Source of the DNA: Geotrypetes seraphini | Taxonomy: Eukaryota; Chordata; Amphibia; Gymnophiona; Dermophiidae | Reading direction: 5' to 3' | Length of the DNA: 64,000 nt | NCBI RefSeq assembly: GCF_902459505.1 | Contig: NC_047095.1 | Location: forward strand, 117,057,380-117,121,379 | Shown here: in pieces, positions 24,401 through 39,400 of the stretch | How positions within the stretch are numbered: the first letter of the stretch is position 1 | Layout: each line of letters begins with the position of its first letter | Program-made: the position numbers and the translations under genes | Notes under the pieces: model-generated | What the model was told of the DNA's origin: nothing | Database searches by the model: none | The model's input: only the letters and a program-made list of their open reading frames with translations

Positions 24401-27400
24401 TATGTTAAATAAAAGCGATGAAAAGATTGAATCTTGGGGAACGCCGCAATGAAGATGATGAACAGACAAAGTAGAGGAGGAAGTGGTGACCATGAAAGTC
24501 CTACCCTTAAGGACGACTGTATCTGTGAGCCCAAGACAGGAATTGGGAAGGGGAATGAATAAGCGATGTACTTGGGAAGGGGAATGAATGATCGATGTAA
24601 TTGGGAAGGGGAATGAACGATCGATGTACTTGGGAAGGGGAATGAACGATTGATGTAATTGAGAAGGAGAATGAATGAACGATGTACTTGGGAAGGGGAA
24701 TGAATGAGCGATGTAATTGGGAAGGGGAATGAATAATCTATGTACTTGGGAAGGGGAATGAATGAGCGATGTAATTGGGAAGGAGAATGAATCAGTGTTG
24801 CAGACAGATCTAGAGAGATGGCTAGTGTTAATTGGTTTTTCTCCAGATGTGAGAGAACCTTGCTACGAACTGATGCTATAATGGTTTCGGTATTGCAAAA
24901 TTGATACAATCCAGACTGGTGCGGACACAAAGTCAATGATTTCTCGACAGCCTATTTTGCATTCAAAAGGTGGATAAGAAATTAAAAAAAACTACGCACC
25001 TCCTTGTCACATGGGGTTTATTTTAGGTGGGGAGAAAACCCCCACACATTCATATTTTTGGAAATCCAAAAAGTATGCCCGTTTCAGTCCCCAGTGGGAG
25101 TTACATTTCGTAGAAAGCATCCAACTAGACTGAGAGATGATGAGGAAGCTTGGTTCAGTCCCTATGCAATCCCATTCCCTGGGAAAACCTCCACAAAAGT
25201 ATGTGAAGTCATACTATTTTTCTTTGGCTTTCCGCTCTTGACCTTGCTTTACTCATGCTATGGATCACCCTTTCTTCTTGACTTCTTGGCTTATATCGTT
25301 AATTGTTTGGGCAGAATGTCACTGTGACTTCCCTTCCCTTTTGTTGCACTCCTTCCCTTCCCCAACTTTTTTTTTTTTATTGTAACCTTCCCTTTCTTTA
25401 TCCTTCTTGTACCCATTTTTGTTTGTATGCTGTATTTTTGGTTTTTGCCTCCCTTGTTATGTCTTTTTAAATTTTTTGTTTTTACTATATTATTATTGTA
25501 AACCGCTTAGACTAACTGTGATTGTATTTGCGGTATATCAAATAAATTGAAGCTTGAGTGTGTTGATTTCAAGTATGAGGATACTTTTGCTTCCTTATGA
25601 AGTGGTTCATTTTCTGAATCAATTTGCCCAGGTAAAGCTCTTTACGGAAATTACTTTATAAAATGACCCACTAGGGTGGCAGTTTTTAAAGCACTTTCCA
25701 CTTACAAGCCACATTTTACATGTGGAAAACATCTATTACAAAACTGCACGAGGTACACACATACGCGTTCCCATGGCGCAGTTTGGATGTATGTACAAAA
25801 GTTATAAAATACACTCAACTCAAGAGTAAGTGTAAATTTATGTGAGAGCGTGTGTGTGTTACTAGGGATGATTCTGGAAGCCCATGTTTATAAATGTTTT
25901 TAAGTGCTCCATTAAGAACTTATCCCCATAACATCCCTAGATGTGTTCTATCCTACTCCAGGACTTTCCACCTCTTCTAGCCCCATACAAGTCCTCTCTC
26001 CTGTACATGTTGTGACTTCCACCTCACCACCATATGAAGCAGGCTGTCTTCAAACTCTTCCTCAGTGAAAAGCAAACAAAGAGTGCCATTTCTGCTTTTC
26101 CCTCATCATCCTACACATGTTCCTCTTTTTCTCTGCATCTTGTAACAACATTTTTTTTTTGTCCTGGGTAATAAGTGTTCTTTCTTAATTGCCACCGCCA
26201 CAAAAGTATAGAAATGTTTTTTCAAACGGACTTTAAAAGTGTACAGTCCTAGTAGATCCTTAAGATCAGTGAACATGGATTTAGCTGGGTACTTGGGACA
26301 GGATGCGTGGCTTGATGGGCCTTTGCTTTGTCTCAGTATGGCAATTCTTATGTTCTTATATCTCAAGATTTGATGGGAAAGGTTCATTAGTCCTCTACAA
26401 AGGCTTCATCAATTGCACTAGCAGGAGTCAGATTGTGGAATGAATTGCCAGGCCTCTTGCGTACAAGTAGATGGGCTTTTAAAAGAATGCTTAAGACTCA
26501 GCTTTTTGTAGCATCATTAATTGAGCTGGATTAGTAATTTGTCTTCTTGTAATGCGATGTTATTATGTTTTTTGTAAATCGCTTAGATTTAGGCAGTGGA
26601 TAATTTTTTTAAATAAATAAATATCTACTGTACCCCCCTCCCCCCGAAAAACCCCAACAATATTATGAGCAACCTACTGCCCGTCTCCCTCCCAACTCAA
26701 CCCCATAAAATCCTCAACCATCATTAAAATCCTTCTCTTACTAACAGATTTTTACTCTTGGTCCAATATGCCCTCTCCCCACCTCTCCAGGAATCTGTTC
26801 CATTTGCCTCAGGACAGCCCCCTTAAAGGGAGTGTAGGATCTATCTGCATTTGTCTCCACAGATAGGGTGTTACAATTCACATCTCCCATCAGCAACTCC
26901 CCTTTCCTTCCATATACCTCATTGGCTAGATTGCTCTCCAGATCACCTGACTGTACATCACTCCAGTATCCCACAGCCGCTGCTCCTTCCCTTCTCATGT
27001 CCTCTGCATTTCAGTTAATTCAGAGTTGCCAAGCAACCCAGGTCCAGGAAGGAGATTTTTTTTTAGCCGGTCCTAGTTTTGAACTTACAGTTTCTTATTT
27101 GCAGTCTCTGGAATAATCTGCCCATAGACTTGAGAAAAGAAGAATCATATATAAATTTTAAAAGACATTTAAAAGCATATTTTTTCCAATTGGCTGTCTC
27201 AACTTAGAACAGAGTTTGGGACTTTGATCTGTGTTTTATTGTTTTACTATTAGAATTGTTATTGTTGAGATATTTTCTATGATATTTTATGGAAAAAAAA
27301 TATTTTTTAACTTTTGTTCTTAATCTTTCCTTTCTATTTTTAATGGAGTTCTTTTCTTGATGAATATGAATTGTGCATTGTAAACCACTTAGATCCTTTT

Positions 27401-30400
27401 GGGCTGTTATGCAGTATATAAAGCAAGAAACATCGTTATTCACGTTGTCAAATGAAAATCGGACAAGAGGTCATGGACTGAAATTGAGAGGCAACAGGCC
27501 CAGGACAAATACCGGGAAGTTCTGTTTTACACAGCGAGTGGTGGACGCTTGGAATGCTCTCCCGGAGGAGGTTGTGACGGAGACCACCATTCTGAGTTTC
27601 AAGGGCAAGTTGGATGCACACCTTCTTGCAAATCACATTGAAGGATACGGGTAAACAAGGTCTTCATCGGGGAACACCTGGCTTGGCCTCCGCGTGTGAT
27701 TCAGTGAAGGCGTTTCTTGTGTTAATAAACATAAAATCACTGCAACAGGTCCCATAATGCATAGGATGAAGGTTATCAGAAATCCAGAACTGGATTGAAA
27801 TCCCCCTTCTGGAACTGGGTAATTTAGTAACTCTTAATCCAAGGCTAATTTTTTATGTGACTTGCTACTCCTCCCCCTGTTCTATTCCAGTTATTCTTCC
27901 TGAATAGATTATAGCCCAATACTGCCTTATATTTATGCAATTCACTGAACAAGACCTATAATATTTAACCAGCGTCTGCCATTATGCCATTCCAAGTCTG
28001 GAATTCTATTACCCAACTATAAGTATTTGGGTTCAAAGGATTCCAGAAATTTCTCCTTCCCGTGTCTTCCCTCTGTAAGTTTTCCTATTTGCCCTTGAGG
28101 TGGGTGGAGAAGAGGGGAAGGTGTAAGGAGTCCACCGTTAAGGCTCAACAGCAACACTGATCAACATTAGATCATTTCTATAGTGAATACGTCAGTTTCC
28201 TCCCCCAATCCACCTGAAGGCCATTGCTGTTGACAGCTGAGCTAAGGTGGGAAGTGGATAAGACAGAAGAAACTAATACCAGGGTAGTTATGAATAAAGA
28301 CTCTTAATATTGCAGCCCAGTAGAGGCCAATGCTGGGTGAGTTGGGAGCAGAAAGGAAGAGGTGAAAATAGATGCGAGCCACAAGCAGTCATAAAATGGC
28401 TGACAATCAGAGCTGTCTCATTTTGGTCAGCTGTGTGTCACATGACCTTTGCATGATCACAAAATGGCCGACATCAGGAGTTACCCCCAACCCACGCAAT
28501 ACAGTCTGTTTGACATGATGGCCTGTTACTGAAATCTTATCACTTTACACACTAGACCTGGCCTTTGTCTGATTGGTTAATGCTTTCACTGTGGTAAGCT
28601 CAGAACCTAGTGGACTTAAAGATACCAATGAATTGCCTTAGACCATGCTTGCTTTAACCAGAGAAGAAATGGACTCTCACCCTCACAGCTTCAGCTTCTG
28701 CTTCTGCCTGGGTGATCAGCTGCCGTCTGTTGGGAGAAGGAGAAAGAAGGGGAGAATGAAGGGCTGTGTCTGTCTCCTTCCCCTTCCCAGACTTAAAGAG
28801 AGAGAGAGAGAGAGAGACATCCTCTGACCAAAGAAGACGAGGGGACTAGGATGAAAATGAATTGGGTTCCTGATCCTCTCTCCGTCCCCAGGTACTGTAA
28901 AATGGTGATTTTAAACATTTACATTGGGAGCAGCCTCTGAACAGCCAGATGTTTTTTTCCACTGAGCAGCCAGGCTGTCCAGGACTCATTTCAGCCTGAT
29001 GTAATTTTCATGCTGGCTCAGTGCCAGCAGAAGGGGCAGGGACAAATTTCTGGTAATGCAGCTGAATGAAGCTGTGAATCTGAACTTTGTGCCCCTCTAA
29101 CACAGCAAGCTGACATCCAAATGGACTGAACGGAGTCCTAGACAGCCCGATTGGCTGTCCACAGCCTAAGTATATCTGGGCCCCTGACTTTCTCTATTAC
29201 CCCCAACCCCAAAACTACTAAACTCCTGACTCTGCCTTCTTTCCCCACTGGATCTCCACTCCCCTCTTCTCTTCCGCTAGTATCTCTGGGTTCCTGAACC
29301 ATTCCCTCCTTGCTCAAGTGCCTCCAGGCCCATGGACCCTTCTCCCCTCTGTCACTCAGGTGCATCCAGGCCTCTGGGCCCTTCTCGGTACGTATAGAGC
29401 CTCCTGTCTCTTTCCCTCCTCCCCCACTCTGTGACTTTGGTCCCTTCTTCCCTCCTACATCCATCTTCAGGTACCTCCAGGCCCCATGAGGCATTCTTCT
29501 CCCCTTCTCTTAGGTATCTCTGGGTCCTTCCCCCCTCCAGTACATCTATGGCCCCCTGTTTCTCTCTCCCCTTCTTCCCACTCTGTACCTCTGAGCCTCA
29601 GCCAGCTTCTCCAGTCGATAGCGCTCGGCCTCAGCTGGTTTCTTGACCTTAGCTTCCAGCTCCTTCTCACGGCGAATGATCTCCTGCTCCTGAAGCTGTA
29701 TCTGCTGCGTGCGCTCCACAACCAGCACCTGCATCTTCTGCTCTTCAATCTTCTGTTTTGTCTTTGCCACCTGTGTGACAAGAGCAAATCACACATTATA
29801 TGTATGTGCCAGTGGAAGGGGGCATCACGTGTCCACCAGTGGTGTAGATCAGCAGGATGTGCCCTTATATCCACAAAACATGATGCACTGCAGGCCTACA
29901 CTGAGGCCTACATGAAAAGCAACTGGTATACACAGGCAAGACATCAAGACAAGCAACTGATGCAGCTATGACTCTATGACAGTTATGGGCCCTCAATGGT
30001 GGAATACTCTGCCTCAGTATATTCGATCGGAACCAGATATTGTAAAATTTAAAACATTTTTAAAGACCTATTTATTTAAAGATGCCTATGATTTTTAGAA
30101 TCAGTTTTTTTTTCTCAACTAATTTAAAATTTATTTCTTACATGGTGCTTTGGTTTTATAACTCCCTTCCTATTGTTTTTTCCCTTTTTAACTAAACCCT
30201 AATATTGTAACTTTTATCCCTATTCCTCAAACTCATGTATGTATTGTTTTAAATTTGAAATTTGAATTTATTATGTTAGTTTCTTCTATCTAAATTGTAA
30301 TATGTACATCGCCTAGAATTTGTAATAGGCGATTCATCAAAAATTGATTAAACTTGAAACTTGAACTTGAATGGTAAGAGAAGTCGGACATAATTGCATC

Positions 30401-33400
30401 CTAGTATCCATACCTGTGGTGGCTGCACCCAAATAGAAAAGGCCAGTTTACATACCACACATACATTAATGTCAAGCATTAAAGCTTGATTCTCTTATGC
30501 TTCCCTGGCAGCTGTCCAAGTGATACCACATAGAAGTTTGCTTGACTGAAATTTCAGCCATTTTGTCTGGCTTTCTTCAGGGTAATGCTGTGTGGTGGGT
30601 CTATATAATGATTCTTGACCCAGATTGGACAGACATCGACCAATCACATTTAAACTCTTAAGGGCAGGGAAAGATTGCTGGACTCAGTCCAATCAATTTA
30701 AACATCTGAAAGCAGGAAATGTTGTTGGTCCTTGGTGCCAATTTTTGGGGCACTAAATTTTACCTTGTATGAATAGTTAGTATATGTATTTATTGAGATT
30801 TATTAACCGCCTTTATGAAGGAATTCACGCAAGACGGTGCACAGCAGGTATAATTCTACATAAAACTTACAATCTTGCTAACAGCATAACAGAAGTAACA
30901 AAGGCCAAGATATAAACATAAATACAATGAATGAAGAAGAGTTAAAATCAATAAGCTGAAACAGTTTCAAAAACGTACTTAACAGCACTGAAATTCAAAT
31001 AAGAGAGATACAGTATAATACATACTAAAAAAGAAGACAGAATACTTATGAAGCATCTAATAAGCACAATCAGAACATTCAAATAACACTGTGCTTTCAA
31101 GGCCCTAGCAGTAGCCCACAAGAGAATTTATGCCACCACCCCCTCCTACATAAAATCTAAGCTTCCCATCTACACCCCCACTCGCACCCTCCGCTCAAAA
31201 TCGGAAATACGCCTATGCATTCCCCCTGGAAGGTCCCTCCTCTCAGAAACTGCCCGCAAACGATCCTACAGCCACTTCATCCCACATCTCTGGAATAAAC
31301 TCCCCCCCCAACTCAGGCAACAGAACTCTTTATTGACATTCCGTAAAATGGTAAAGACCCTCCTCTTCAACTAAAGATCTCCCTCAGTCTACACCCCCCC
31401 TCTCTCTTCTCTCCCCTATTTAACTTCTCCTAAATTTCAGTATAGTCCTCTCTTAGTCTGTACTCTGATAAATTGTCTGTACTCTGAAAAATTGTTTGTA
31501 CCCTGATAAATACTGCACAATCTTGTATGTCCAAGCACCTAAACCTATTGTACATCTTATTTGCCTAATTACTTCTACTGTGTATGTTTACTTGTAGACC
31601 GTTCTGAGCTACTGGGAGAACGGGATATAAATCTAAATAAATAAAATAAAATAAAAGATATGACACTAATGCTTTTTCTATAATACAGCTTATCCTTTAG
31701 CCCAGGGCTCAAATGCAGATATTAGATGGGGACAAGAGTACAGAGTGTGTTGGGATAAACAGATGGGAGGCTAGACTCAAGGCAAGTTGTTTATACAGTC
31801 AAACAAGGTATAAGGAACTGATTTACAGTAGTTAGTGTGTGTGGCAAGTTGGTCCTGGTGCAGAATGTGTGTATAGCCAATCACCCTATGTATTAAAGGC
31901 TTGGGTGAAGAGCCAGGCTTTCACCTGCTTCCTGAAGTAGAGGCAGTCTGGAGTTAGACGTAGCCGCTCTGGGAGTAAATTCTAGAGCGTGTGGGGGCCA
32001 CTCCTGAGAAGGCTGGCTGGCAGGTATCGCATTGTACAATTTCTTTTGATGAGGGGTACAGGTGCTAAGCTTTGAGACTTTGTGAACTCGGTGAAGCTGT
32101 GGGGATGTTATGTTATTTTTACCACCTCTCTCAGGGCCACCAATTGTCTTTTACCAGGATCCTTGTGTCCTGATAGTATGACCAATTTTCATCACACAAA
32201 GGACTATAGCTGATTTGTCTGTGTTGTGTAACATGTGTTCTTGTAGCCTTTCTTTCTTCTATGTAGACCCTGAAGTATTGGGGGGGGGGGGAGGTTAAAT
32301 TGATTAGACAGAGACCAACGACTTTTCCCACCTTCAAGAGTTTAAATATGATCGACTGATGTCTGTCCAATTCAGATAAAACCAACATACAGACCTAAAA
32401 ACAGCATTACCCTGAAGAAAACCACAGCAGGATGTGTGAAACATTTATCAAGCAAACTCAGAAGCATTACCACCTGGACACAAGAACTATACATATCAAG
32501 TTCCCTATCACACTTCCAGTCCTACCCTGCGTACAACAACAAGGGGAAGCTGTCGTTTGCAGAGACTCACTACAAGGCCTCATTTCCAACCAAACCAAAA
32601 AGTAGGGTCATGTGCAAAAAATACCGTTAACTCACTGTTTTAATGCTGGCCCTACACCCCGATACCGAGCACACCCTCATTATTACCTGAAGCTGGTAGG
32701 CCAGGTCTGACTCGGCCTTCTTTGTGTTCACCTCGATGTCGTAGGCTGCCTTCTTCAGCTCAAAGTCCCGCTGTGACTTGGCCATCTCAATCTCGCTCAG
32801 GTACTGTGCCGACACTTTCTCCTGCATGGCCTTCGCTTCCTGGCGAGGATGGGAAAACAGACTGTCAGGAAGTAGCATCTGTATAAGTGTCACAGGCAGG
32901 TTTGTGTGCTGCCTGGAGTTCCACAACTGAAAGAAAAGTTGCTGCGGCTCATTAAGTGAGTGTGTCGAGATCATATTGCCTCTGCTGGAGTGGAAGGACA
33001 GACCAGCAACAATTCATGAATATAATGCCACATAGTTTATGTGGAACTCCATACCCCTCCCCTTAAGAGGAGGAGGAAAAGAAAGAAACTGTGTCTCTAA
33101 TGATACACACATGTATTTATTATTTTATTGCTCTTGAGTGAGGAAGTTGGCATAAATTGAGCAGTTTCAACATTCACTCTAAATGTTAAAAAAGGTGGCT
33201 GGTCTACACACAACACCATGTAGAGCAGGGGTGTCAAAGTCCCTCCTCGAGGGCCGCAATCCAGTCGGGTTTTCAGGATTTCCCCAATGAATATGCATGA
33301 GATCTATTTGCATGCACTGCTTTCATTGTATGCTAATAGATCTCATGCATGTTCATTGGGGAAATCCTGAAAACCTGACTGGATTGCAGCCCTCGAGGAG

Positions 33401-36400
33401 GGGGGACTTTGACACCCCTGATAGAGAGGGTCCATCTTTTTTTTTTTATTCCTTGCTCATCACTATCAATTACCTCCCAACTCCACAAATGTCCCTGGTG
33501 GTCCCATAACCCCTGGACCTTACACCTCTCCCCTATATTGAAGATTCCTTTGTTGGCATAACTGGGTTTAAAAAAGGTTTGGATAAGTTCCTGGAGGAAA
33601 AGTCCACTACTGAGATAGACATGGGAGAAGCCACTGCTACTATTTGGATTCCTACCAGGATTGGCCACCTGGTTGGAAACAGGATACTGGGCTAGATGGA
33701 CCACTGGTGTAACCCAATATGGCTATTCCCATTCCCCCCCCCCAAAAAAAAAAAAAAAATAATAATAATAATTGCTGGAGGCCAACAGGACCTCTTTGCT
33801 ATACCACCCACCCTCAGAAGCAATGCCCATTCACTCCTGTCTCCATACTGCCATCTTGGAAAATAAACATTGTCGGTGTGAGAATAATTCCCTTACTGGA
33901 CAAACTGCCCCAAGCTTCACCTCAAATGACTTTGCTCCTGGCTGCATCTTTAGGCCAGCCCTGGACTGGCCTAGAGATTCAGTGTTAAGGGAAAGAGAAA
34001 AAAATGTGCAAAGTTTCAGCTCAGTTTTTCTTATATTGGGAACATTTTTTTCTATTCAGTTCTTTGAATGTCCTTCAGTGCTGTGGTTTTACTCAAGATT
34101 TTTCCATGCTAGAAGTCTTTTCACAACAGGGCTAAGATCGCTGCAAGAAAATGTCAAGCAGATTGCTACGTTAAAGCTCACAAAGTACGGCTTACTGCAT
34201 CAGCCCTTGATTTAGGGATGCTGCCAGGGCGAAGACTCGTGATAGGATCAGGAATCCCAGTCATCACACAAGTGACATCTAGTGGCTGGATTTAGGGTCC
34301 ATGATTCTGAAAGCAGCCCTTAAGTATAACCCCAAACCAAGGGCTGGGCCAAATAAATGAGAGGGGCTAAACATACCGGAATACATACCCCTGGATAGTT
34401 ACCCACAAAGTTCCGATTCCAATCTCCCTCATTTGTTATAAAATTAATTGTTTTAACTGTTAAATCAGGAGTATTGCCTCTCTGCATGGCTGATCTCTAT
34501 ATCATTAGAATTTGCCAGCCAAAACTCTCCAATAAATTTTCTGTTCTACAGTAAGAACAGAAAGAAAAAGAGCAAAAGTTAAATTAAAAAACTATGAATG
34601 TCTGTTTCAGCAATAAACAGAGCAGATGTGATTAGGAGATCCATATAAAAAAATGGAACCCTTTGACCTAGAAGTTGTTACCTTAATTCCAGCATCTCGT
34701 TTGGCTTCTGCCTCTCCTATCCTGGCATCCTTCTGCACCTGGGCTGTCCTGGCTTTCCCAAGGGAATGCAAGTAATCCTGAAAAAGGGTGGTAAGAGAGA
34801 AGACTTACCAGCTGCATTTTTTAAAATACTCAATTGCCTCAAATTCAGACTTGGATAAATCCCACATTCTTTATATGTGACCTTGCAGCGAGTCGCTTTA
34901 TCCCATGTTCCTCAGCTCTAAGCCCCATCTCTGTCACTGACTTTCTCCATGTGATTTCACTTGCTTCATCTCCCTGTGCTCGCATTCTACTCCTCGCTGT
35001 GGGTCTGATTTTTATGACTGCTGGAAGTATTACAGTACAGATGAGCGACAGGAGGCCTGAGCCTATTGTAGTGATGACTCCGCTTGTTTTGTGCTCATCA
35101 CCTGGTCGTCGTGAATGTCCTTAAGGGTGTAGCTGACGACACTGATTCCCATGTTCACCAGATCCGAGGAGGCAACCTTAAACACATGTTCTGAAAACTT
35201 TTGTCTGTCCTTGTAGATCTCCTAATAACACAAAGAGAGAAACACAGAGAATCTAAGTAAAACTGGGGCCAGAGCCAGGACCAGCCTTTTCTACACCAAG
35301 GGCAGATATTCAGAATTAACCCCACCCTATTTTTTTCTCTCTTTAATTTGAGTTTGTTTTAATTAGGTATGGTAGATAGATTGTGAGCCCACCGGGACAG
35401 ATAGGGAAAATGCTTGAGTACCTGATTGTAAAACTGCTTAGATAACCTTGATAGGCGGTATATAAAATCCTAATAAAACTTGAGAGTAAGGAAAGGGCTG
35501 CATGGTGCAACCGTTCCTCTCAGCATCTACTGGGGTCAGATGACATCAGATTAAATTTATTTTCTGTTGCTAGTCTGTAGGGAATCGATTCTGGAAGAGA
35601 TCAAACCGAGTATGTCACTCGAAGCCCAAATGATGAAGTTACGATTGTCTTATTTTGGTCACACCATCAGAAGAGAGAGATCACTGGAGAAGGACATCAT
35701 GTTTGGGAAGATGGAAGGAACCAGGCGAAGAGGGCGACCTGCAATCAGATGGCTGGACACGTTGAAAACAACCATGGAGATGACGCTGGAGGACCTTTTT
35801 GGACTAGCACAAAACCGATTTCTTTTTAGATCTGCAATTCATCAAGTCGCTAGGACTCGAACATGAGTTGATGGCATTTAACAGTCTGTAGGGATGCACA
35901 GTGGAAGTGGGAGAAGGGTGGGTAACATTGGTGGTTCATTAAACCTGTAAGGATAGGGAAGGAGGAGAAGTGGGGGAAGGAAGAAGATAGTCACTTGATA
36001 CCCCTTGAGGCAGCCTTCCATTCGCCACCCCTCTAGTCCTAGGCCTGGTGCTGCTCTGTCGATTACTATTGGAGCTACCAAAGAGATTCAGGGAGGTAAA
36101 TGTTTGATATACAGGAAGGACAATAATAATGCTATGTGCACAAATTCAATTTAAAAAAGATATAAAAATATCAGTAGAAAACCCAAATCCTGGAATAAAA
36201 GGAGACCAGGACACACTTGGAGCAGGGCAGATTTTCATGATATCCACGACAATTATGCATGAGGTAAACATTCATATACCAGGTTTCTAATGTAAGCAAT
36301 TCTACTTCTTGCATATTCATTGCCAGAAGAGCATTGTGAGCAGGGAAATCATCAGGGCACTCCATGCTGCCCCGACCCGACCTCGGACCTGAATCGGAGA

Positions 36401-39400
36401 AAACTCCGGCATAGGAGTTCGCTCCACCCCTCCTCTCCCTCCCAAAAGATGTTGGGGTGCAGGTCAGAAGAACATCGTGAGCAGGGAAATCATCAGGGCT
36501 GCTCCATGCTACCCAAGTTGCCCCCAACCTGACCTCAGACCTGCACTGGAGGTGCGCTGATGTGGGAGTTCACTCCTCTCCCCTCCCAGATGATGCCCAA
36601 GAAGATATAAGTCAGAGAACAAGCTCCATCAAAATCAACCTGCCCTGCAGTTCCACGATTGAGGAATATTGTCCTGTTATCAGAGTCTGGACAAAATTCA
36701 GTCCTTTAACTGTAACAGAAATCACTAATCATGCATGCAACAATACTCTTGACACATTTCCCAACAAACTACTAATATGTGCATTCGAAGCCATCAATCA
36801 ATGCCTAACAACACTTCTCTATACCTTACTCCTCAAAGGTTACTTCCCTCACCAAATGGGCCGCATAGCCTTAACCCCCATAAAAACCCAAGATGCAGAT
36901 TTATCCATACCTTCCAACTACAGATCAATCGCAGGACTCTCCAATTTTGACTAAATTACTTGAATCCATAGTTTGCAAGCAACTGAACAAATATAATGAT
37001 AAACACACTCCTGTCTTCATCCAACACAATATGGTTTCAGAACACAACACAGCACCGAACTGCTTCTCCTCACGCTAATGACACACATCAAGCAAACATT
37101 ATATAAAGGAAAACAAGCAATACTACTTTAATTCGACATCTCAGCAGCTTTCAAAGCCATTGACCATAACCTCCTGTTGACAACTTAGTGAGACTGGTCT
37201 AGGAGGCCCAATATTAGATTGGTTTAACTCATTCCTAACCAACAGATAATATGTTGTAAGGAAAAATAACACCTTTTCCCAAAGTTGGAGATCTTTCAGC
37301 GGTGTTCCTCAGGGTTCACTCTATTCCCTGTCTTATTCAATTTATTCATGAGGTCACTTGGTGAAATCAAGTTTACAAATGGAAAACAGTTACTAACCTA
37401 CACAGACGACATATTTCTACTTACACAAGTTGATCCAACTATCTCAAATGTCTCTGAAATAATCTTAGATGGAATAAACAAAATCTCCAACTGGACAAAC
37501 ACAAACAAACTCAAAAAACAAAGCTACTCTGGTTCCATGCCTTCCACAAAAGTCCACAACACGATAATCCTACCATCTGGAATCAATCTCAATGTGCAAA
37601 AGTCATCTGAAGTTCTTATGCACCACAAATCTCAAACCTCAGGGGAAAAAACCTTCTATTGCATGAAAAGACTACGTCTGATCAGACCCCTCTTCTAAGT
37701 ACATTGTTTTGCCTTATTAGTTCAAATGCTCATTCTATCCCAACTAGACTACTGCAATTCATTATACACAGGCTTGAGCACCAAACAACTACATAGACTA
37801 CAACTAATTCAAAACACAGCAATTAGACTTAGGAAATCTGACTCAGTAATGGAGTACTACCACAAACTACACTGGTTACCTATGGCCGCCCGGATCTCAA
37901 ATTTTCCTGCATAACTTTCCAGATATGCTCGTCAGAGGCGCTCATCCACACGTTCTCAGAACTCCACTTCACTTCAGCTTGAATCTCCAATACACTGCAG
38001 ATGCTGCTCCCCCTTCACAAAGGAGCCAAATACAAAGGTATATTCAATGCATTCTTTACCTATATCGCCATTAAAACATCTGACCCTTCTCTTCTACTGC
38101 CAACTCCAGACTCCGTCCCTTCTACCTTGCTGCACTATATGCCCAGAACAAACTGCCTGGCTTGGTAGGCCAAGCTCCATTTCTGGCAGTATTCGAATCC
38201 AGACTCAAAGCTCACTTCTTTGAAGCTGCTTTCAATTCCAAATGCCAACCCACCTGCTAAGTACCAATATCTTATCATTCCCTCTGTAATTCTCCCACCT
38301 GAGCACTGTGTTTTGATGCACCTTCTTGTCCAGTTTGTCTGTATTAACTAGACTGTAAGCTCTTTTGAGCAGGGACTGTCTCTTCTGTGTTTTGATGTCT
38401 AATAGTGCTAAAGAAATGATCAGTAGCAGCAGTAGTAGAAGCTGTCTGAACGCTCAGTGACATCACAATGCATCTGGGTCATACTCAGAATTCTTGATGA
38501 TACCATAATGCAGCTGTAGATGGCTCCCCCAATATATTGCTACATCATCTTCTCCAGTTTGTTTGTCTTGACTAGACTGTAAGCTCTTTTGAGAAGGGAC
38601 TCTCTCTTCTGTGTTTTGATGTCCAGTGCTGCGTATGCCTAGTAGCGCTGTAGAAATGATTAGTAGCAGTAGTAAAATTTACACAACTGACTACACAGTA
38701 TAAGGTCTGTTCTCTAACCCTGCATATCAAATAACTGACTATACTTCAATATATAGTATACACTTCCCCCTCCCCATTCGCGGTTTCCCTACTCGCGATT
38801 TCAAATAATCGCAATTTTTTTTGAGGGGGGGGGAGAGGAGGAAAAAAAACCCCATATTTTTGTCTTCCCCCTGGCATCCCGGCCTTACATGGCTGTATCG
38901 TGCAGGATAGCTGGGTGAGTCATTTGGGCTCTGTGTTCCATTTTGTGCAGGCCTCGTTGTTCGGGACAGTCGCTCCGCTGTAGACACAGAGGCATCAGCG
39001 GCACGGGGAACGAGGGAGCAATTGTTTTCTGGCTTTGAGTTTGGGCATCGGGCGTGCACCTGTCTGTAGTAGTGCGCAGGAGCTGAATTCCGGCCTGCGG
39101 GATAGTGCGCTTTGCCGGTTGGGAGTGCTGGTAGCGATCTTCCTATGCTCCTGCCCTGTGCAGATAGCCATTAGGAAATGGCTGTGGGGAGTTCCTGTAG
39201 TCTCTCGAGAGACTACGGGAACTCCCCACAGCCATTTCCTAATAGCTATCTGCATGGGGCAGGAGCGTAGGAAGATTGCTCCGGCCCCGAAAACCAGCTA
39301 GACCACCAGGTAAGGCCGGGATGCCGGGGGAAGGCGGAAGGGAGGTGGGGGGTGTCAAAGCCGGATATTCGTGGGTTTTCGCCATTCGCGGTCCGGCTTT

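Noticed and set aside
24394-24936. Repetitive 180-codon frame with [10 protein letters not shown]-type units as a possible repeat protein
   Set aside because: The repeats are the translated 29-bp minisatellite, and the frame runs into LINE reverse-transcriptase motifs on both sides.
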